The notes beneath the pieces were generated by a model. It was not told where the DNA came from and did no database searches. It worked only from the letters and a program-made list of their open reading frames with translations. The position numbers and the translations under genes were made by a program. Positions 8,617 to 17,414 of a stretch of 46,537 nucleotides of DNA are shown piece after piece. The stretch's first letter is position 1. The number at the start of each line of letters is the position of its first letter. This stretch comes from Muribaculaceae bacterium (GTDB lineage Bacteria > Bacteroidota > Bacteroidia > Bacteroidales > Muribaculaceae). Location of the stretch: the NCBI GenBank assembly GCA_022509105.1, contig JAFLTV010000017.1:1-46537 (forward strand), written 5' to 3'.

Positions 8617-9561
8617 TTATTTGAAGAGATATTGAGAGGATATTGATTGATTATTATGAATTCTGCGGATAGTGTCGGCAAAAAGTTTAGCCACAGGCAA
8701 CACCACGGCCTTATGGTTCTCTTTTCCGTAAGGTATCGAGTCTGTGAAAATGATTTCATTCAAGCCTGAATCAAGCACTCTCCGGGTGGCGGGGTCGCTC
8801 ATCACGGGATGGCTGCAGAGGGCCCTGACAGTTTTCGCGCCTTTGGAAAGCAAGAGGTCGGCAGCCTTGGTAATCGTGCCTGCCGTGTCGCTGATATCAT
8901 CGACCAATACAACGTTTTTATCCTGCACATCACCGATGACAGTCATTTTTTCCACCACGTTTGCTTTTGCTCTTTGTTTATGGCAAAGCACAAGAGGCAC
9001 ATCAAAATATTTGGCGTAGGAATTAGCTCTTTTGGCACCTCCGACATCCGGGGATGCAATCACGAGATCTTCGAGATGAAGGCTTTTGATGTATGGAATG
9101 AAAATGGATGAAGCATAGAGATGGTCGACCGGGACGTCGAAAAACCCTTGGATCTGGTCTGCATGAAGGTCCATGGTTATCAATCTGTCGATACCTGCGA
9201 CGCTCAGGAGGTCGGCCACAAGCTTAGCCGCGATAGACACTCTGGGTTTATCCTTACGGTCTTGACGAGCCCATCCGAAATAAGGAACGACAGCCACGAT
9301 AGTAGCTGCCGAGGCTCTCTTAGCCGCGTCGATCATAAGCAAAAGCTCCATCAGATTGTCTGAATTGGGGAAAGTGGATTGCACGAGATAAACCTCCGCA
9401 CCACGGATAGATTCTTCGAAAGAGATTTCAAATTCGCCGTCGGCAAATTTCTCGATTTTCATTTTACCCATCTCGATTCCTAATTCCTTGCAAATGGATT
9501 CACCGAGATAATGGCTTTTAGTGCCGGCAAACACCTTAATAGGCGGTAAGTAATTGCTCAT
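8617..9561 (-). CDS. prs: ribose-phosphate pyrophosphokinase
   Basis: A 314-residue enzyme that makes PRPP from ribose 5-phosphate and ATP for nucleotide, histidine and NAD synthesis. Seen are the N-terminal FAGTKSHYLGE loop, the regulatory-flexible region around PYFGWARQDRKDKPR, the metal site DLHADQIQGFFD, and the PRPP-binding loop VLVDDISDTAGTI. Length and motifs match class I bacterial Prs. A good promoter lies in the end of the upstream GH13 gene. The start at MSNYLPP agrees with the usual N-terminus, which runs directly into the FAG motif. Confidence 0.97.
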   Translation of the reverse strand: MSNYLPPIKVFAGTKSHYLGESICKELGIEMGKMKIEKFADGEFEISFEESIRGAEVYLVQSTFPNSDNLMELLLMIDAAKRASAATIVAVVPYFGWARQDRKDKPRVSIAAKLVADLLSVAGIDRLITMDLHADQIQGFFDVPVDHLYASSIFIPYIKSLHLEDLVIASPDVGGAKRANSYAKYFDVPLVLCHKQRAKANVVEKMTVIGDVQDKNVVLVDDISDTAGTITKAADLLLSKGAKTVRALCSHPVMSDPATRRVLDSGLNEIIFTDSIPYGKENHKAVVLPVAKLFADTIRRIHNNQSISSQYLFK

Positions 9562-9595
9562 GGGTAAGTGTGTTTTTAACGTTGTAATATTAATG

Positions 9596-9628
9596 CAAAT
9601 TTAAGGTTTTTTCTTTGATTTTCCCAAA
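9596..9628 (-). promoter_or_regulatory. Bacteroidetes-type promoter of prs
   Basis: Read on the minus strand, TTTG (9625-9628) and TAAATTTG (9596-9603) are separated by 21 bases, matching the Bacteroidetes -33/-7 consensus. It overlaps the 3' end of the GH13 gene and precedes the prs start by about 35 bases. Confidence 0.65.
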
Positions 9629-11298
9629 GGTAAAATAACGGCATCTGCGGGTCCGATGAAAACTTTTACGGGTTTATCGGGGGCAAGGTTAAGTTTGAAT
9701 GTTTTTTCCCAAAGCAGGTCGGTTGTCAAAACATTGCCGATGGGGAGATTAGCCATAGAAAACGCGAGGGAGGGAATGATAACCTCCACATTGGATGATT
9801 CCCTGCCAAAGTTAACGACAATGAGGAGTATATCCTCTTCATGGTATCTTAGAAAAGCGAAATGATTATGCGGGTTCAGGCCCGGGTTGCGAAGATTGAC
9901 ATACATGAGGTCGAAAAATTCTCCTTCATATATAGCTTTTCTTTCATTGCATAAAGTCAAGACTTTTTTATAGAGATTTCGAAGAAACCTTTCATGAGGA
10001 GTCAGCCGTGATTCTCCGGGGTTGCCATTATCGAGCCACCTTCTGAGAGAGGAAAGGCTCCAATAATCGAAGATTGTGGTGCGATTGTTGTCTCCGGCAA
10101 AACCTTCGTTTTCCTCTCCTTTTTCGCCTAATTCCTGGCCATAGTAGATAAGGAAGGGGCCTTTTGAAATCAGGGCGCTCACCACAAGAGAGGGCACAAC
10201 ACGCATAGAATCGCCTGCGTATGCTTTGGAAGCGAATCTGACCTCATCGTGATTTTCCAGGAAATTTAACATTCTGTCGCCTATTCCGTCGATGGTTTGC
10301 CAGCATCCTGTCAGTTGCGCGGCCGACCATCCTTTGGTTTCGATTCCCACGAGAGTGTCGTAAAGATTCACTTTGTCATAGAGGTAATCAAAACAGCCGT
10401 AATCCAGGAAGGGACGATACTGTCCCACATCGTAGATTTCACCTATGAAAATAACGTCGGGATAAGTTTCCTTCACCTGCGGGATAGCCCAATGCCAGAA
10501 AGGGAGTGGAACCATAAAGACCATATCGCAACGGAATCCGTCGATGCCTTTGGAACACCAATATCTGAGGATATGGAGCATCTTCAACCATGTGTCGGGT
10601 ATGGGGTCGAAATGGTCGGAATTATCATTATAATCGTGGCCATAATTCAGCTTCACGGTTTCATACCAGTCATATTTGCTGCAAAAAGCTGTGAAGCAAT
10701 CGTTGCCTGTGGCTTTCGACGGGAATTCAATATAGGGCTTGTCGCCTTCGGCTCCCAAGTCGAAATCAGGATAGAACTGTTGATTAGAGATATAGTAATA
10801 ATTATTATTTCTTTCGAAATTCATGTGGATGTTGTCGTGGCTTCCGAAATCGGCGATGCCTGCGGGAGCCTTATCGGAATGGTAGGCCCGGGCTGTGTGA
10901 TTAGGCACAAAATCGATGATAAGCTTGAGGCCTTCCTGATGGACCCTCTTTACAAGAGCCTCGAATTCCTCCATACGGCGGTTGACATCAGTGGCAAGCG
11001 CCGGACTGACATCGTAATAATCCTTGATGGCATAAGGAGAACCGGCTTCGCCTTTCACGACGTTGGGGTTGTCTTTAAGAATACCGTATTTTGAGAAATC
11101 GGTTTTTGTGGCATGTTCGATGACTCCGGTCATCCAGAGGCAATTTACGCCGAGATCTTTAATGCCGGCCAAGACAGAGGGAGTGAAATCGTTGAATTTT
11201 CCGCTGCCGTTTTGTTCGAGAGAACCCCAGGGCACAGGATTTTCAACAGAGTTAGAAAAAATGCGTGGAAAGAGTTGATATATAATAAGTTTTTCCAT
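9601..11298 (-). CDS. alpha-amylase family glycoside hydrolase (GH13)
   Basis: A 565-residue GH13 enzyme acting on alpha-glucans or maltooligosaccharides. The (beta/alpha)8 barrel motifs are complete: region I DFVPNH, region II GFRCDM with the nucleophile Asp258, region III FIGEIYD with the acid/base Glu287, and region IV NHDE with Asp351. A C-terminal beta domain runs from about residue 470. No signal peptide is visible (it begins MEKLIIYQLFPR), so it is probably cytoplasmic. It stands alone, not in a sus/PUL locus: the neighbours are prs (same strand, 39 bases away) and tRNA-Gln. Exact specificity (amylase, maltodextrin hydrolase or transferase) cannot be read from the sequence. Confidence 0.9.
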   Translation of the reverse strand: MEKLIIYQLFPRIFSNSVENPVPWGSLEQNGSGKFNDFTPSVLAGIKDLGVNCLWMTGVIEHATKTDFSKYGILKDNPNVVKGEAGSPYAIKDYYDVSPALATDVNRRMEEFEALVKRVHQEGLKLIIDFVPNHTARAYHSDKAPAGIADFGSHDNIHMNFERNNNYYYISNQQFYPDFDLGAEGDKPYIEFPSKATGNDCFTAFCSKYDWYETVKLNYGHDYNDNSDHFDPIPDTWLKMLHILRYWCSKGIDGFRCDMVFMVPLPFWHWAIPQVKETYPDVIFIGEIYDVGQYRPFLDYGCFDYLYDKVNLYDTLVGIETKGWSAAQLTGCWQTIDGIGDRMLNFLENHDEVRFASKAYAGDSMRVVPSLVVSALISKGPFLIYYGQELGEKGEENEGFAGDNNRTTIFDYWSLSSLRRWLDNGNPGESRLTPHERFLRNLYKKVLTLCNERKAIYEGEFFDLMYVNLRNPGLNPHNHFAFLRYHEEDILLIVVNFGRESSNVEVIIPSLAFSMANLPIGNVLTTDLLWEKTFKLNLAPDKPVKVFIGPADAVILPLGKSKKKP

Positions 11299-11332
11299 AA
11301 TTTTTTGGTTATAAGAGCCAAAAAAGGTATCA

Positions 11333-11374
11333 GATTAAAAAAACCTCAGTTGCCTGAGAGGGGAACTGAGGTTT
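11333..11374 (-). terminator. rho-independent terminator of tRNA-Gln
   Basis: AAACCTCAGTT (11341-11351) pairs with AACTGAGGTTT (11364-11374). On the minus strand the stem is followed by a run of T. It lies immediately downstream of tRNA-Gln and just upstream of the GH13 gene. Confidence 0.85.
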
Positions 11375-11378
11375 AGAG

Positions 11379-11449
11379 TTGGCTTACCAAGATTCGAACT
11401 TGGACAGGCAGAACCAAAATCTGTAGTGCTACCATTACACCATAAGCCA
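11379..11449 (-). tRNA. tRNA-Gln (anticodon TTG)
   Basis: A 71-base cloverleaf on the minus strand. The 7-bp acceptor stem is TGGCTTA/TAAGCCA with discriminator A. The D arm follows GGTGTAATGGTAGC. The anticodon loop is TTTTGGT giving TTG (reads CAA/CAG), with a mismatch at the top of the anticodon stem. The T arm is CCAAG-TTCGAAT-CTTGG. CCA is not encoded. Confidence 0.96.
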
Positions 11450-11462
11450 ATCTTTCATCTAT

Positions 11463-11485
11463 TTTCAGGATTCTCTGTCCTGAAA
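11463..11485 (-). other. hairpin at the 5' end of the pre-tRNA-Gln transcript
   Basis: TTTCAGGA (11463-11470) and TCCTGAAA (11478-11485) form an 8-bp perfect stem with a 7-base loop. It lies between the predicted transcription start and the tRNA 5' end. No T-run follows on the minus strand, so it is not a standard terminator. Confidence 0.45.
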
Positions 11486-11491
11486 CCGTTG

Positions 11492-11523
11492 CAAAGTTAC
11501 AATTTTTTATTTATTCATCCAAA
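11492..11523 (-). promoter_or_regulatory. Bacteroidetes-type promoter of tRNA-Gln
   Basis: On the minus strand TTTG (11520-11523) is followed after 20 bases by TAACTTTG (11492-11499), an exact TAnnTTTG. Transcription would begin near 11485 and run through the leader hairpin into tRNA-Gln. Confidence 0.7.
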
Positions 11524-11591
11524 TATCCGCCATAAATTTTGTCTATGGAAGAATTCCGGAGTCTTTAATGATTATTGACGGCCCCTTGATT

Positions 11592-12737
11592 TCAAATTGT
11601 GACCAAAGTGGCTCCGAATCCATATTCGCGGAAAGAAGCATCCTGGAGAGTTGCTTTGGGATATTCCTTTTTCAGGAGTTCCAGGACAGCTTTTCTGAGG
11701 ACTCCTTCACCTTTGCCGTGTATGAAGACTATTTTCTGGCCTTGGCGACGGCTATGGGCAGCCATGGTTTTTCTCACTACGGACAGTTGAAGCTCAAGCA
11801 TGTCTTTAGGTTCCATTCCGGCTGTCGTGTCGGTAAGTTCCCCGATATGCAGGTCTACCTCAATTAGAGGAAGCTTCTTATAGGGACTATTGTTTTCAAC
11901 TGGTTTAGGAGCTTTCCTGCCGCTGTCGACATTATATTTTTTTGCCAGTTCCTTTTTGAGGTCACGATCTGAAGGGCCCTCTGTCATAGTTTCCCGCAAA
12001 CGCCCGGCATCCACTTCGAGGGGTTTGACTTCAAGTCCGCCCGAAACGAGAGGGAACTCCAACACCGGATTGTCAAAATATTTGCTTTCACGGAAGCAAT
12101 GAAACTTATGAAACTTAGTCAGGTCGAGCTTTCTCACCACGCTAACAGGTGGCATCAGAGAGAAGGCCTTATCTTTCTTATAGGCAATGCATTGGAATGC
12201 GATTTTTTCATACTCCGGCAGCGTTTCGTGGGTCAAGACGGCCATATCAATCAATTCATTGGGATTGACTGACCCGGAATAAATGAGGGTCCATCCCCTT
12301 TCGTCAGAGCTTCGGCGCAAGAATGAGAAATCAAGATAAAAGTTGGAGTCGTTGACTAAAACGGCCGCAAACTTTGTCGAGCTTAATCTCTTTACATCAT
12401 TCGGCTCGAAAGCAAGAATCAGATTAGGAGTGTCGCCATGAGGAGTTTCTTCCGGAGGAAGGTCGGGGGTTTCCACAGCTGCGGGGATATCTTTCTTCTC
12501 TTTCACAGGTTCTTCCGATTTTCTACCGGCATCGAAAGCCTTTTGGTCGAACATAATGTTGGATCCTTTCACGGCTGCTTCATGGCCTGCCGGCAGCACC
12601 ACAACAAGATCTTTCAAAAGATAGGGGGTTTCAAAACCGTCGTCATCCTCCACGTATGCGGTTTTACCTTCAATTTTAGTAATGACTCCACCTCCGGTGG
12701 AATTAAGGAATCTTATTCTATCACCAATTTTAGCCAT
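11592..12737 (-). CDS. DUF2027 and Smr domain protein
   Basis: A 381-residue protein in two parts. The N-terminal half carries a KOW/SH3-like start (GDRIRFLNSTGGGVITKIEG) and the DUF2027 beta-sandwich (about 100-230). The C-terminal about 90 residues form a Smr (small MutS-related) domain with VDLHIGEL, FIHGKGEGVL and a terminal YGFGATLV strand. Smr domains are nucleic-acid nicking or binding modules. In this Bacteroidales family the role is unknown, and ribosome- or RNA-linked work is only a guess. The start overlaps the phoH stop by 8 bases, indicating co-transcription and translational coupling with phoH. Confidence 0.9.
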   Translation of the reverse strand: MAKIGDRIRFLNSTGGGVITKIEGKTAYVEDDDGFETPYLLKDLVVVLPAGHEAAVKGSNIMFDQKAFDAGRKSEEPVKEKKDIPAAVETPDLPPEETPHGDTPNLILAFEPNDVKRLSSTKFAAVLVNDSNFYLDFSFLRRSSDERGWTLIYSGSVNPNELIDMAVLTHETLPEYEKIAFQCIAYKKDKAFSLMPPVSVVRKLDLTKFHKFHCFRESKYFDNPVLEFPLVSGGLEVKPLEVDAGRLRETMTEGPSDRDLKKELAKKYNVDSGRKAPKPVENNSPYKKLPLIEVDLHIGELTDTTAGMEPKDMLELQLSVVRKTMAAHSRRQGQKIVFIHGKGEGVLRKAVLELLKKEYPKATLQDASFREYGFGATLVTI

Positions 12738-13707
12738 TTAAATCCTGATTTTCTTCATCTTCTTGAATATCCTCTTTCTCGCGTTTTTCGTAGGCATCCA
12801 CAATACGTTGCACAAGCGGGTGTCTAACAATATCCTTCTTGCCATATTCTATAACCCCGATTCCATCAACGCCTTTAAGAATCCTCATGGCCTGCAGAAG
12901 GCCGCTCTGAGTGGTGCGCGGGAGATCGACCTGAGTCAGGTCGCCTGTGACAATCATCCGGCTGTTCATGCCCATGCGGGTCAGAAACATTTTCATCTGA
13001 TGGCGTGTGGTGTTCTGGGCCTCATCAAGAATGATTATGGCATCGTTGAGGGTGCGTCCTCTCATGAAAGCCAAAGGAGCAATCTGGATAACGTCGCTTT
13101 CCATATATTCCTTCAGTTTCAATTGAGGAATCATATCTTCGAGAGCGTCATACAAAGGACGGAGATAAGGATCGATCTTATCTTTCATGTCTCCCGGGAG
13201 AAAGCCGAGCTTTTCTCCGGCTTCCACAGCCGGCCTTGACAAAATGATTCTTTTGCATGCTTTGTTTTTCAGGGCTGCAACCGCAAGCGCGATAGCGATA
13301 TAGGTTTTACCCGTTCCGGCGGGACCGAGTGCAAACGTCAGGCCGTTTTGAGCAAAACTTCTAACCATTTTGGCCTGATTGCCGTTGCGGGGTGAAATGG
13401 GCTTCCCATTCTGACCGAAGATGATTACTCCCTCGCTGTTCACCGGTTTGGGGGGCTCGCCCTTCACAATGTCAATAATGACATCTTCCGGCAGCTTATT
13501 GTATTTGGATGCGTATGCTTCAAGCTCCTTTATCTTCTTCTCGAAGTTATGAGTCTCGCTGTCTTCCCCAATCACACGCAACACGTTGCCGCGTGCAGCC
13601 ATCCTTAATTTCGGAAAAAGATTCCGGATAAGGTTGACGTTATTGTTGTTGACTCCATAGAAAATCTGGGGGTCAACGCTATCAATTATTACGTTACGTT
13701 CGTTCAT
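12730..13707 (-). CDS. phoH: PhoH family ATPase
   Basis: A PhoH-like P-loop ATPase of about 325 residues (YbeZ type), a family linked to RNA metabolism and ribosome maturation. An N-terminal KH-like region (about 1-90) is followed by Walker A (GPAGTGKTY), the SRPAVEAGEKLGFLPGD segment, RGRTL and Walker B with IILDEAQNT, all typical. I chose the start at MNERNVII because it leads directly into the family's usual VDPQIFYGVNN N-terminus. An in-frame ATG at 13728 would add 7 residues. The stop overlaps the DUF2027/Smr start. No ybeY homologue is adjacent. Confidence 0.93.
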   Translation of the reverse strand: MNERNVIIDSVDPQIFYGVNNNNVNLIRNLFPKLRMAARGNVLRVIGEDSETHNFEKKIKELEAYASKYNKLPEDVIIDIVKGEPPKPVNSEGVIIFGQNGKPISPRNGNQAKMVRSFAQNGLTFALGPAGTGKTYIAIALAVAALKNKACKRIILSRPAVEAGEKLGFLPGDMKDKIDPYLRPLYDALEDMIPQLKLKEYMESDVIQIAPLAFMRGRTLNDAIIILDEAQNTTRHQMKMFLTRMGMNSRMIVTGDLTQVDLPRTTQSGLLQAMRILKGVDGIGVIEYGKKDIVRHPLVQRIVDAYEKREKEDIQEDEENQDLNG

Positions 13708-13841
13708 AAAATTATAGTGATATCTCAACAGTAAGTCTGAATTCCTCTGCCGAGAACTTGATATTTTTTAGAAGATATAGCAAATATCATTCCGAAAATC
13801 GCCGGAAGAGAAAGGAGAAAAAAAGGGGAACTTAGCTCACC

Positions 13842-15329
13842 TTATCCCACAGAGCCTTCGAGGGTGATCTGGAGAAGCTTCTGGGCTTCCACCGCAAACT
13901 CCATGGGGAGCTTGTTCATGACCTCCTTGGCATAGCCGTTGACTATGAGCGCCACAGCCTCTTCTGTTGGAATCCCGCGCTGGCGGCAATAAAAGAGCTG
14001 ATCTTCATTTATCTTGGATGTGGTGGCTTCATGCTCAACCGTGGAGCTTGAATTTCTGACATCGATATAGGGGAAAGTGTGGGCTCCACATTCATTGCCC
14101 ATCAACAGGGAGTCACACTGGGTGTAGTTTCTGCATCCGGATGCCTTTTCATCGACTCTGACGAGGCCTCGGTAGGAATTCTGGCTTTTCCCGGCGGAGA
14201 TGCCTTTACTCACAATTGTGCTGCGTGAGTTTCTGCCCACATGGATCATCTTGGTTCCGGTGTCGGCCTGCTGATAATTGTTGGTGACTGCCACAGAATA
14301 GAATTCTCCGACGCTTTCCTCTCCTTTGAGTATGCAGGAAGGATATTTCCAGGTGATGGCAGAGCCGGTTTCAACCTGAGTCCAGGAAATTTTAGACTTG
14401 TAACCACGGCATAATCCACGTTTCGTGACGAAGTTATAGATGCCTCCGTTACCCTCTTTATCACCGGCATACCAGTTTTGGACGGTGCTGTATTTCACTT
14501 CGGCCCTCTCTTCGCAGATAATCTCTACGATGGCGGCATGCAGCTGGTTTTCATCTCTCATTGGTGCGGTGCAACCTTCGAGATAACTGACGTAGGCATC
14601 GTCGTCGGCCACAATTAGCGTGCGTTCAAACTGACCTGTGCCGGCAGCATTTATACGGAAATATGTGCTAAGCTCCATAGGACATCTCACTCCCTTCGGG
14701 ATATATACAAAAGACCCGTCGGAGAAAACTGCTGAATTAAGCGCGGCGAAAAAATTGTCGCGGTAGCTCACTACGGTGCCGAGGTATTTTTTCACCAGGT
14801 CGGGGTAATCTTTCACCGCCTCGGAGAAGGAACAGAAAATGACGCCGAGCTCTGCAAGCTTTTCGCGATGGGTTGTCTTGACACTTACTGAATCCATCAC
14901 AGCATCAACAGCCACTCCTGCCAGTTGTTTTTGCTCTTCGAGGGAGATTCCAAGCTTATTGAAAGTCTCGATGAGTTCGGGATCCACTTCATCCATGCTT
15001 TTTTTGAGTTCCTTTTTTTTAGGGGCGGCATAATATGAAATCGCCTGGAAATCAATATAAGGAATATTCAAGTGGGCCCAATGAGGCATTTTGAGAGTAA
15101 GCCAATATCTGTAAGCCTTAAGACGGAAATCAAGGAGCCACTCCGGTTCACCTTTCTTTTGAGAAATGAACCGAATCACGTCTTCGTTCAAGCCGGGAGC
15201 GACGATATCAGTGGCGATATCGCTCGTGAAACCATATTTATATTCAGAATCTGTGGCATTCTTAAGGAGGGCCTCATTATCCGACACCAACCCGTTTTCC
15301 ATTTTCTTATCGTTTTTTTCTTTCTCCAT
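13842..15329 (-). CDS. sufB: Fe-S cluster assembly scaffold SufB
   Basis: A 495-residue SufB, the scaffold subunit of the SUF iron-sulfur assembly complex. Characteristic stretches include [28 protein letters not shown], the beta-helix core with [25 protein letters not shown], and the C-terminal [10 protein letters not shown] and [12 protein letters not shown]. These identify SufB rather than SufD. Length is normal. The expected partners sufC and sufD are not adjacent: phoH lies 134 bases downstream and DUF1599 is divergent upstream, so they must be elsewhere. A TTTG-N21-TAnnTTTG promoter lies immediately upstream of the start. Confidence 0.97.
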   Translation of the reverse strand: MEKEKNDKKMENGLVSDNEALLKNATDSEYKYGFTSDIATDIVAPGLNEDVIRFISQKKGEPEWLLDFRLKAYRYWLTLKMPHWAHLNIPYIDFQAISYYAAPKKKELKKSMDEVDPELIETFNKLGISLEEQKQLAGVAVDAVMDSVSVKTTHREKLAELGVIFCSFSEAVKDYPDLVKKYLGTVVSYRDNFFAALNSAVFSDGSFVYIPKGVRCPMELSTYFRINAAGTGQFERTLIVADDDAYVSYLEGCTAPMRDENQLHAAIVEIICEERAEVKYSTVQNWYAGDKEGNGGIYNFVTKRGLCRGYKSKISWTQVETGSAITWKYPSCILKGEESVGEFYSVAVTNNYQQADTGTKMIHVGRNSRSTIVSKGISAGKSQNSYRGLVRVDEKASGCRNYTQCDSLLMGNECGAHTFPYIDVRNSSSTVEHEATTSKINEDQLFYCRQRGIPTEEAVALIVNGYAKEVMNKLPMEFAVEAQKLLQITLEGSVG

Positions 15330-15339
15330 AACTATATAA

Positions 15340-15372
15340 CAAAATTACTTTGAAATAGGTTATAAACCCAAA
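15340..15372 (-). promoter_or_regulatory. possible promoter of sufB
   Basis: On the minus strand TTTG (15369-15372) is followed after 21 bases by TAATTTTG (15340-15347), a TAnnTTTG match. It lies only about 10 bases before the sufB ATG, implying a very short leader. A second TAAATTTG (15370-15377) lies just upstream and could serve instead. Confidence 0.45.
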
Positions 15373-15444
15373 TTTAAGCCTTAAATAATTGGAGATAAAG
15401 GAGAGTCGGAATGAATAGGAGAGGGGAAATTTGCAATTATTGTG

Positions 15445-15452
15445 TAAATTTG
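15445..15452 (+). promoter_or_regulatory. -7 box upstream of the DUF1599 gene
   Basis: TAAATTTG matches the Bacteroidetes -7 consensus 35 bases before the ATG. No TTTG lies at the ideal distance; an AAATTTGC lies only 11 bases upstream, so only the -7 element is supported. Confidence 0.45.
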
Positions 15453-15486
15453 CAGAACGAAAGCTATTGAAACAAACGAAACCGAC

Positions 15487-16047
15487 ATGAGCAATCAATC
15501 TTCGAATCCGGATACATTGAAAGAATTCAAGACAGCCATAGGGAGCTGCCGCGAAGTTTTTGAAAAGAAACTTAAAGATTACGGCACTTCATGGCGCATT
15601 ATGCGGCCCTCGAGCCTCACCGACCAGATCTATATAAAGGCCAGAAGAATTCGGACAATCGAGGAGAAAGGAGAGGAAAACCTGAAAGTGAAAGAGGGGA
15701 TAAAGCCGGAATTTATCGGGATTGTGAATTATTGCGCCATAGCTCTCATACAGTTAAGGCTCGGTCCGGGTTTCCCGATAGGAATAGAGGAAGCTTTAAG
15801 ACTCTATGACGAGGAGATAGACTCTTCCACATCGTTGATGCTCAATAAGAATCATGATTACGACGAAGCCTGGCGCCAGATGAGAGTGTCGAGCTTCACC
15901 GACATAATCCTCCAGAAACTGTTAAGGACAAAAGAGATAGAGAATCATGACGGCAAAACCCTGATAAGCGAGGGAGTGGATGCGAACTATCGCGATATGA
16001 TCAATTATGCATTGTTCGCGCTGATAAAACTGGTAAATGAGCAATAA
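15487..16047 (+). CDS. DUF1599 domain protein
   Basis: A 186-residue cytoplasmic protein built from two copies of the same unit. Repeat 1 (about 20-98) has DYGTSWRIMR..SLTDQI..KARRI and INYCAIALIQL-like features. Repeat 2 (about 117-182) has DYDEAWRQMR..SFTDII..KLLR and MINYALFALIKL. The duplicated helical fold is the DUF1599 family of Bacteroidetes, of unknown function. The next gene, encoding a DoxX-like membrane protein, overlaps its end by 11 bases, so the two are translationally coupled. This pairing is common in Bacteroidales. Confidence 0.88.
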   Translation: MSNQSSNPDTLKEFKTAIGSCREVFEKKLKDYGTSWRIMRPSSLTDQIYIKARRIRTIEEKGEENLKVKEGIKPEFIGIVNYCAIALIQLRLGPGFPIGIEEALRLYDEEIDSSTSLMLNKNHDYDEAWRQMRVSSFTDIILQKLLRTKEIENHDGKTLISEGVDANYRDMINYALFALIKLVNEQ

Positions 16048-17347
16048 GCAGGATATTCCCTTATGGGTTAAAGGTTTAACTTGGTTCCTCCGCTTTGTTT
16101 GCGGAGGATTGTTTATATTTTCAGGTTTTGTAAAGGCCGTAGACCCCTGGGGCACTGTCTTTAAGGTGGAAGACTATCTGGCGGCGCTGGACATAAACCT
16201 GTTGCCGCCGTTGCTGAAACTGTTTGTGTTCGGGTTGTGTGCGGTTGAATTTATAGTGGGATGTTTCCTTGTGTTGGGATGCTATCGGAAGACGTGTCCC
16301 TGGTTTGCGGCTTTGATAATGTGTTTTATGTTGCCGTTGTCATTATGGACAGCCATAACTAATCCGGTGCCCGACTGCGGATGTTTCGGCGACGCATTGC
16401 ATATTTCCAATTGGCTCACATTCGGTAAAAATATAATTCTATCGGCGGGGATAATATGGTTAATAAAATATAATGTGAGATGTCTTTGCCTTATCACTCC
16501 CGCATTTCAATGGCTTGCAGTGCTCGCTTCGGGAGTGTTTGTTTTGGTGATTGAGATAATAGGGTTTTATTTTCAGCCATTGATAGATTTCAGGAATTAT
16601 CCCGTAGGGGAGGGGTTATATGCTATTGGTGGAGGAGAGGAAGAGGATATGCCCGAACTGAGGTTTATATATGAAAAGAACGGGGAGAAGAGGGAATTTC
16701 CATTAGACTCTTTGCCTGAAGAGGATGAGGATTGGAAATTTATAGAAAGATATGAGGTGAAAGGAGATAAAACTTCGGAAAAAGAAGAGAAAGACTCAAA
16801 AGAGAAACTTCATGTTTATGATATAGACAGTGAAGAGGATCTGACAAATGAGCTTAGAGATTACTCGGGCAAGGAATTGATAATAATGATACCTAAAGTT
16901 AGGGAGGTGTCTCCGGCAACAACCTGGAAACTTAATTCGCTTTGGGAATGGAGTGAGGCAAATGATGTGAGGATGATAGGAGTCATAGCCGGGAATAAGG
17001 AAGATATAGAGATATGGGAAGACTTGTCGATGGCCTCTTATCCGATCTATGTAGCCGACGACACCTCTATAGAGGAGGCTGTGAGAGGAAATCCGGGAGT
17101 GATTTATATGGACGACGGGAAGATTATATGGAAGACAAGTTTGAGTTCCATCGACATTGATGATTTCACAGCTCCGGAAATAAGAGGCGCCGCCTCTATA
17201 TTCGATAGAGACAACGCCATGATATTGAGGTATTGTGTTTTCGCTTATCTGATCGTTATGGCCTTTTTGATCTTCATCTCCTTTACGCCGCGCATGGCGA
17301 GATTATTGACAGGCCTTGCATCCAAACGAGGCATAAGACACCATTAG
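16037..17347 (+). CDS. DoxX/MauE-type membrane protein with thioredoxin-like C-terminal region
   Basis: A 436-residue inner-membrane protein. The N-terminal about 160 residues form 4-5 transmembrane helices of the DoxX/MauE type (RFVCGGLFIFSGFVKAVDPW, the classic FSGxxK motif, and a CGCF near residue 115). A charged linker (about 195-265) follows, then a soluble domain (about 265-385) with the strand order of a thioredoxin fold and an NPGVIYMDDGKI segment resembling its cis-Pro region. It has no CxxC. A last transmembrane helix (about 395-415) closes the chain. Function is unknown; MauE-like proteins often serve redox maturation of exported proteins. It overlaps DUF1599 by 11 bases. Confidence 0.8.
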   Translation: MSNKQDIPLWVKGLTWFLRFVCGGLFIFSGFVKAVDPWGTVFKVEDYLAALDINLLPPLLKLFVFGLCAVEFIVGCFLVLGCYRKTCPWFAALIMCFMLPLSLWTAITNPVPDCGCFGDALHISNWLTFGKNIILSAGIIWLIKYNVRCLCLITPAFQWLAVLASGVFVLVIEIIGFYFQPLIDFRNYPVGEGLYAIGGGEEEDMPELRFIYEKNGEKREFPLDSLPEEDEDWKFIERYEVKGDKTSEKEEKDSKEKLHVYDIDSEEDLTNELRDYSGKELIIMIPKVREVSPATTWKLNSLWEWSEANDVRMIGVIAGNKEDIEIWEDLSMASYPIYVADDTSIEEAVRGNPGVIYMDDGKIIWKTSLSSIDIDDFTAPEIRGAASIFDRDNAMILRYCVFAYLIVMAFLIFISFTPRMARLLTGLASKRGIRHH

Positions 17348-17414
17348 GAATTAATTAGGAATTTAACTTTAATATTACCTGATGGCAGTCACTGCATGAA
17401 GGCGGCTTAAAATG

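Noticed and set aside
10297..11094. A 265-codon plus-strand frame across the GH13 gene
   Set aside because: It opposes a GH13 gene with all four catalytic regions intact.
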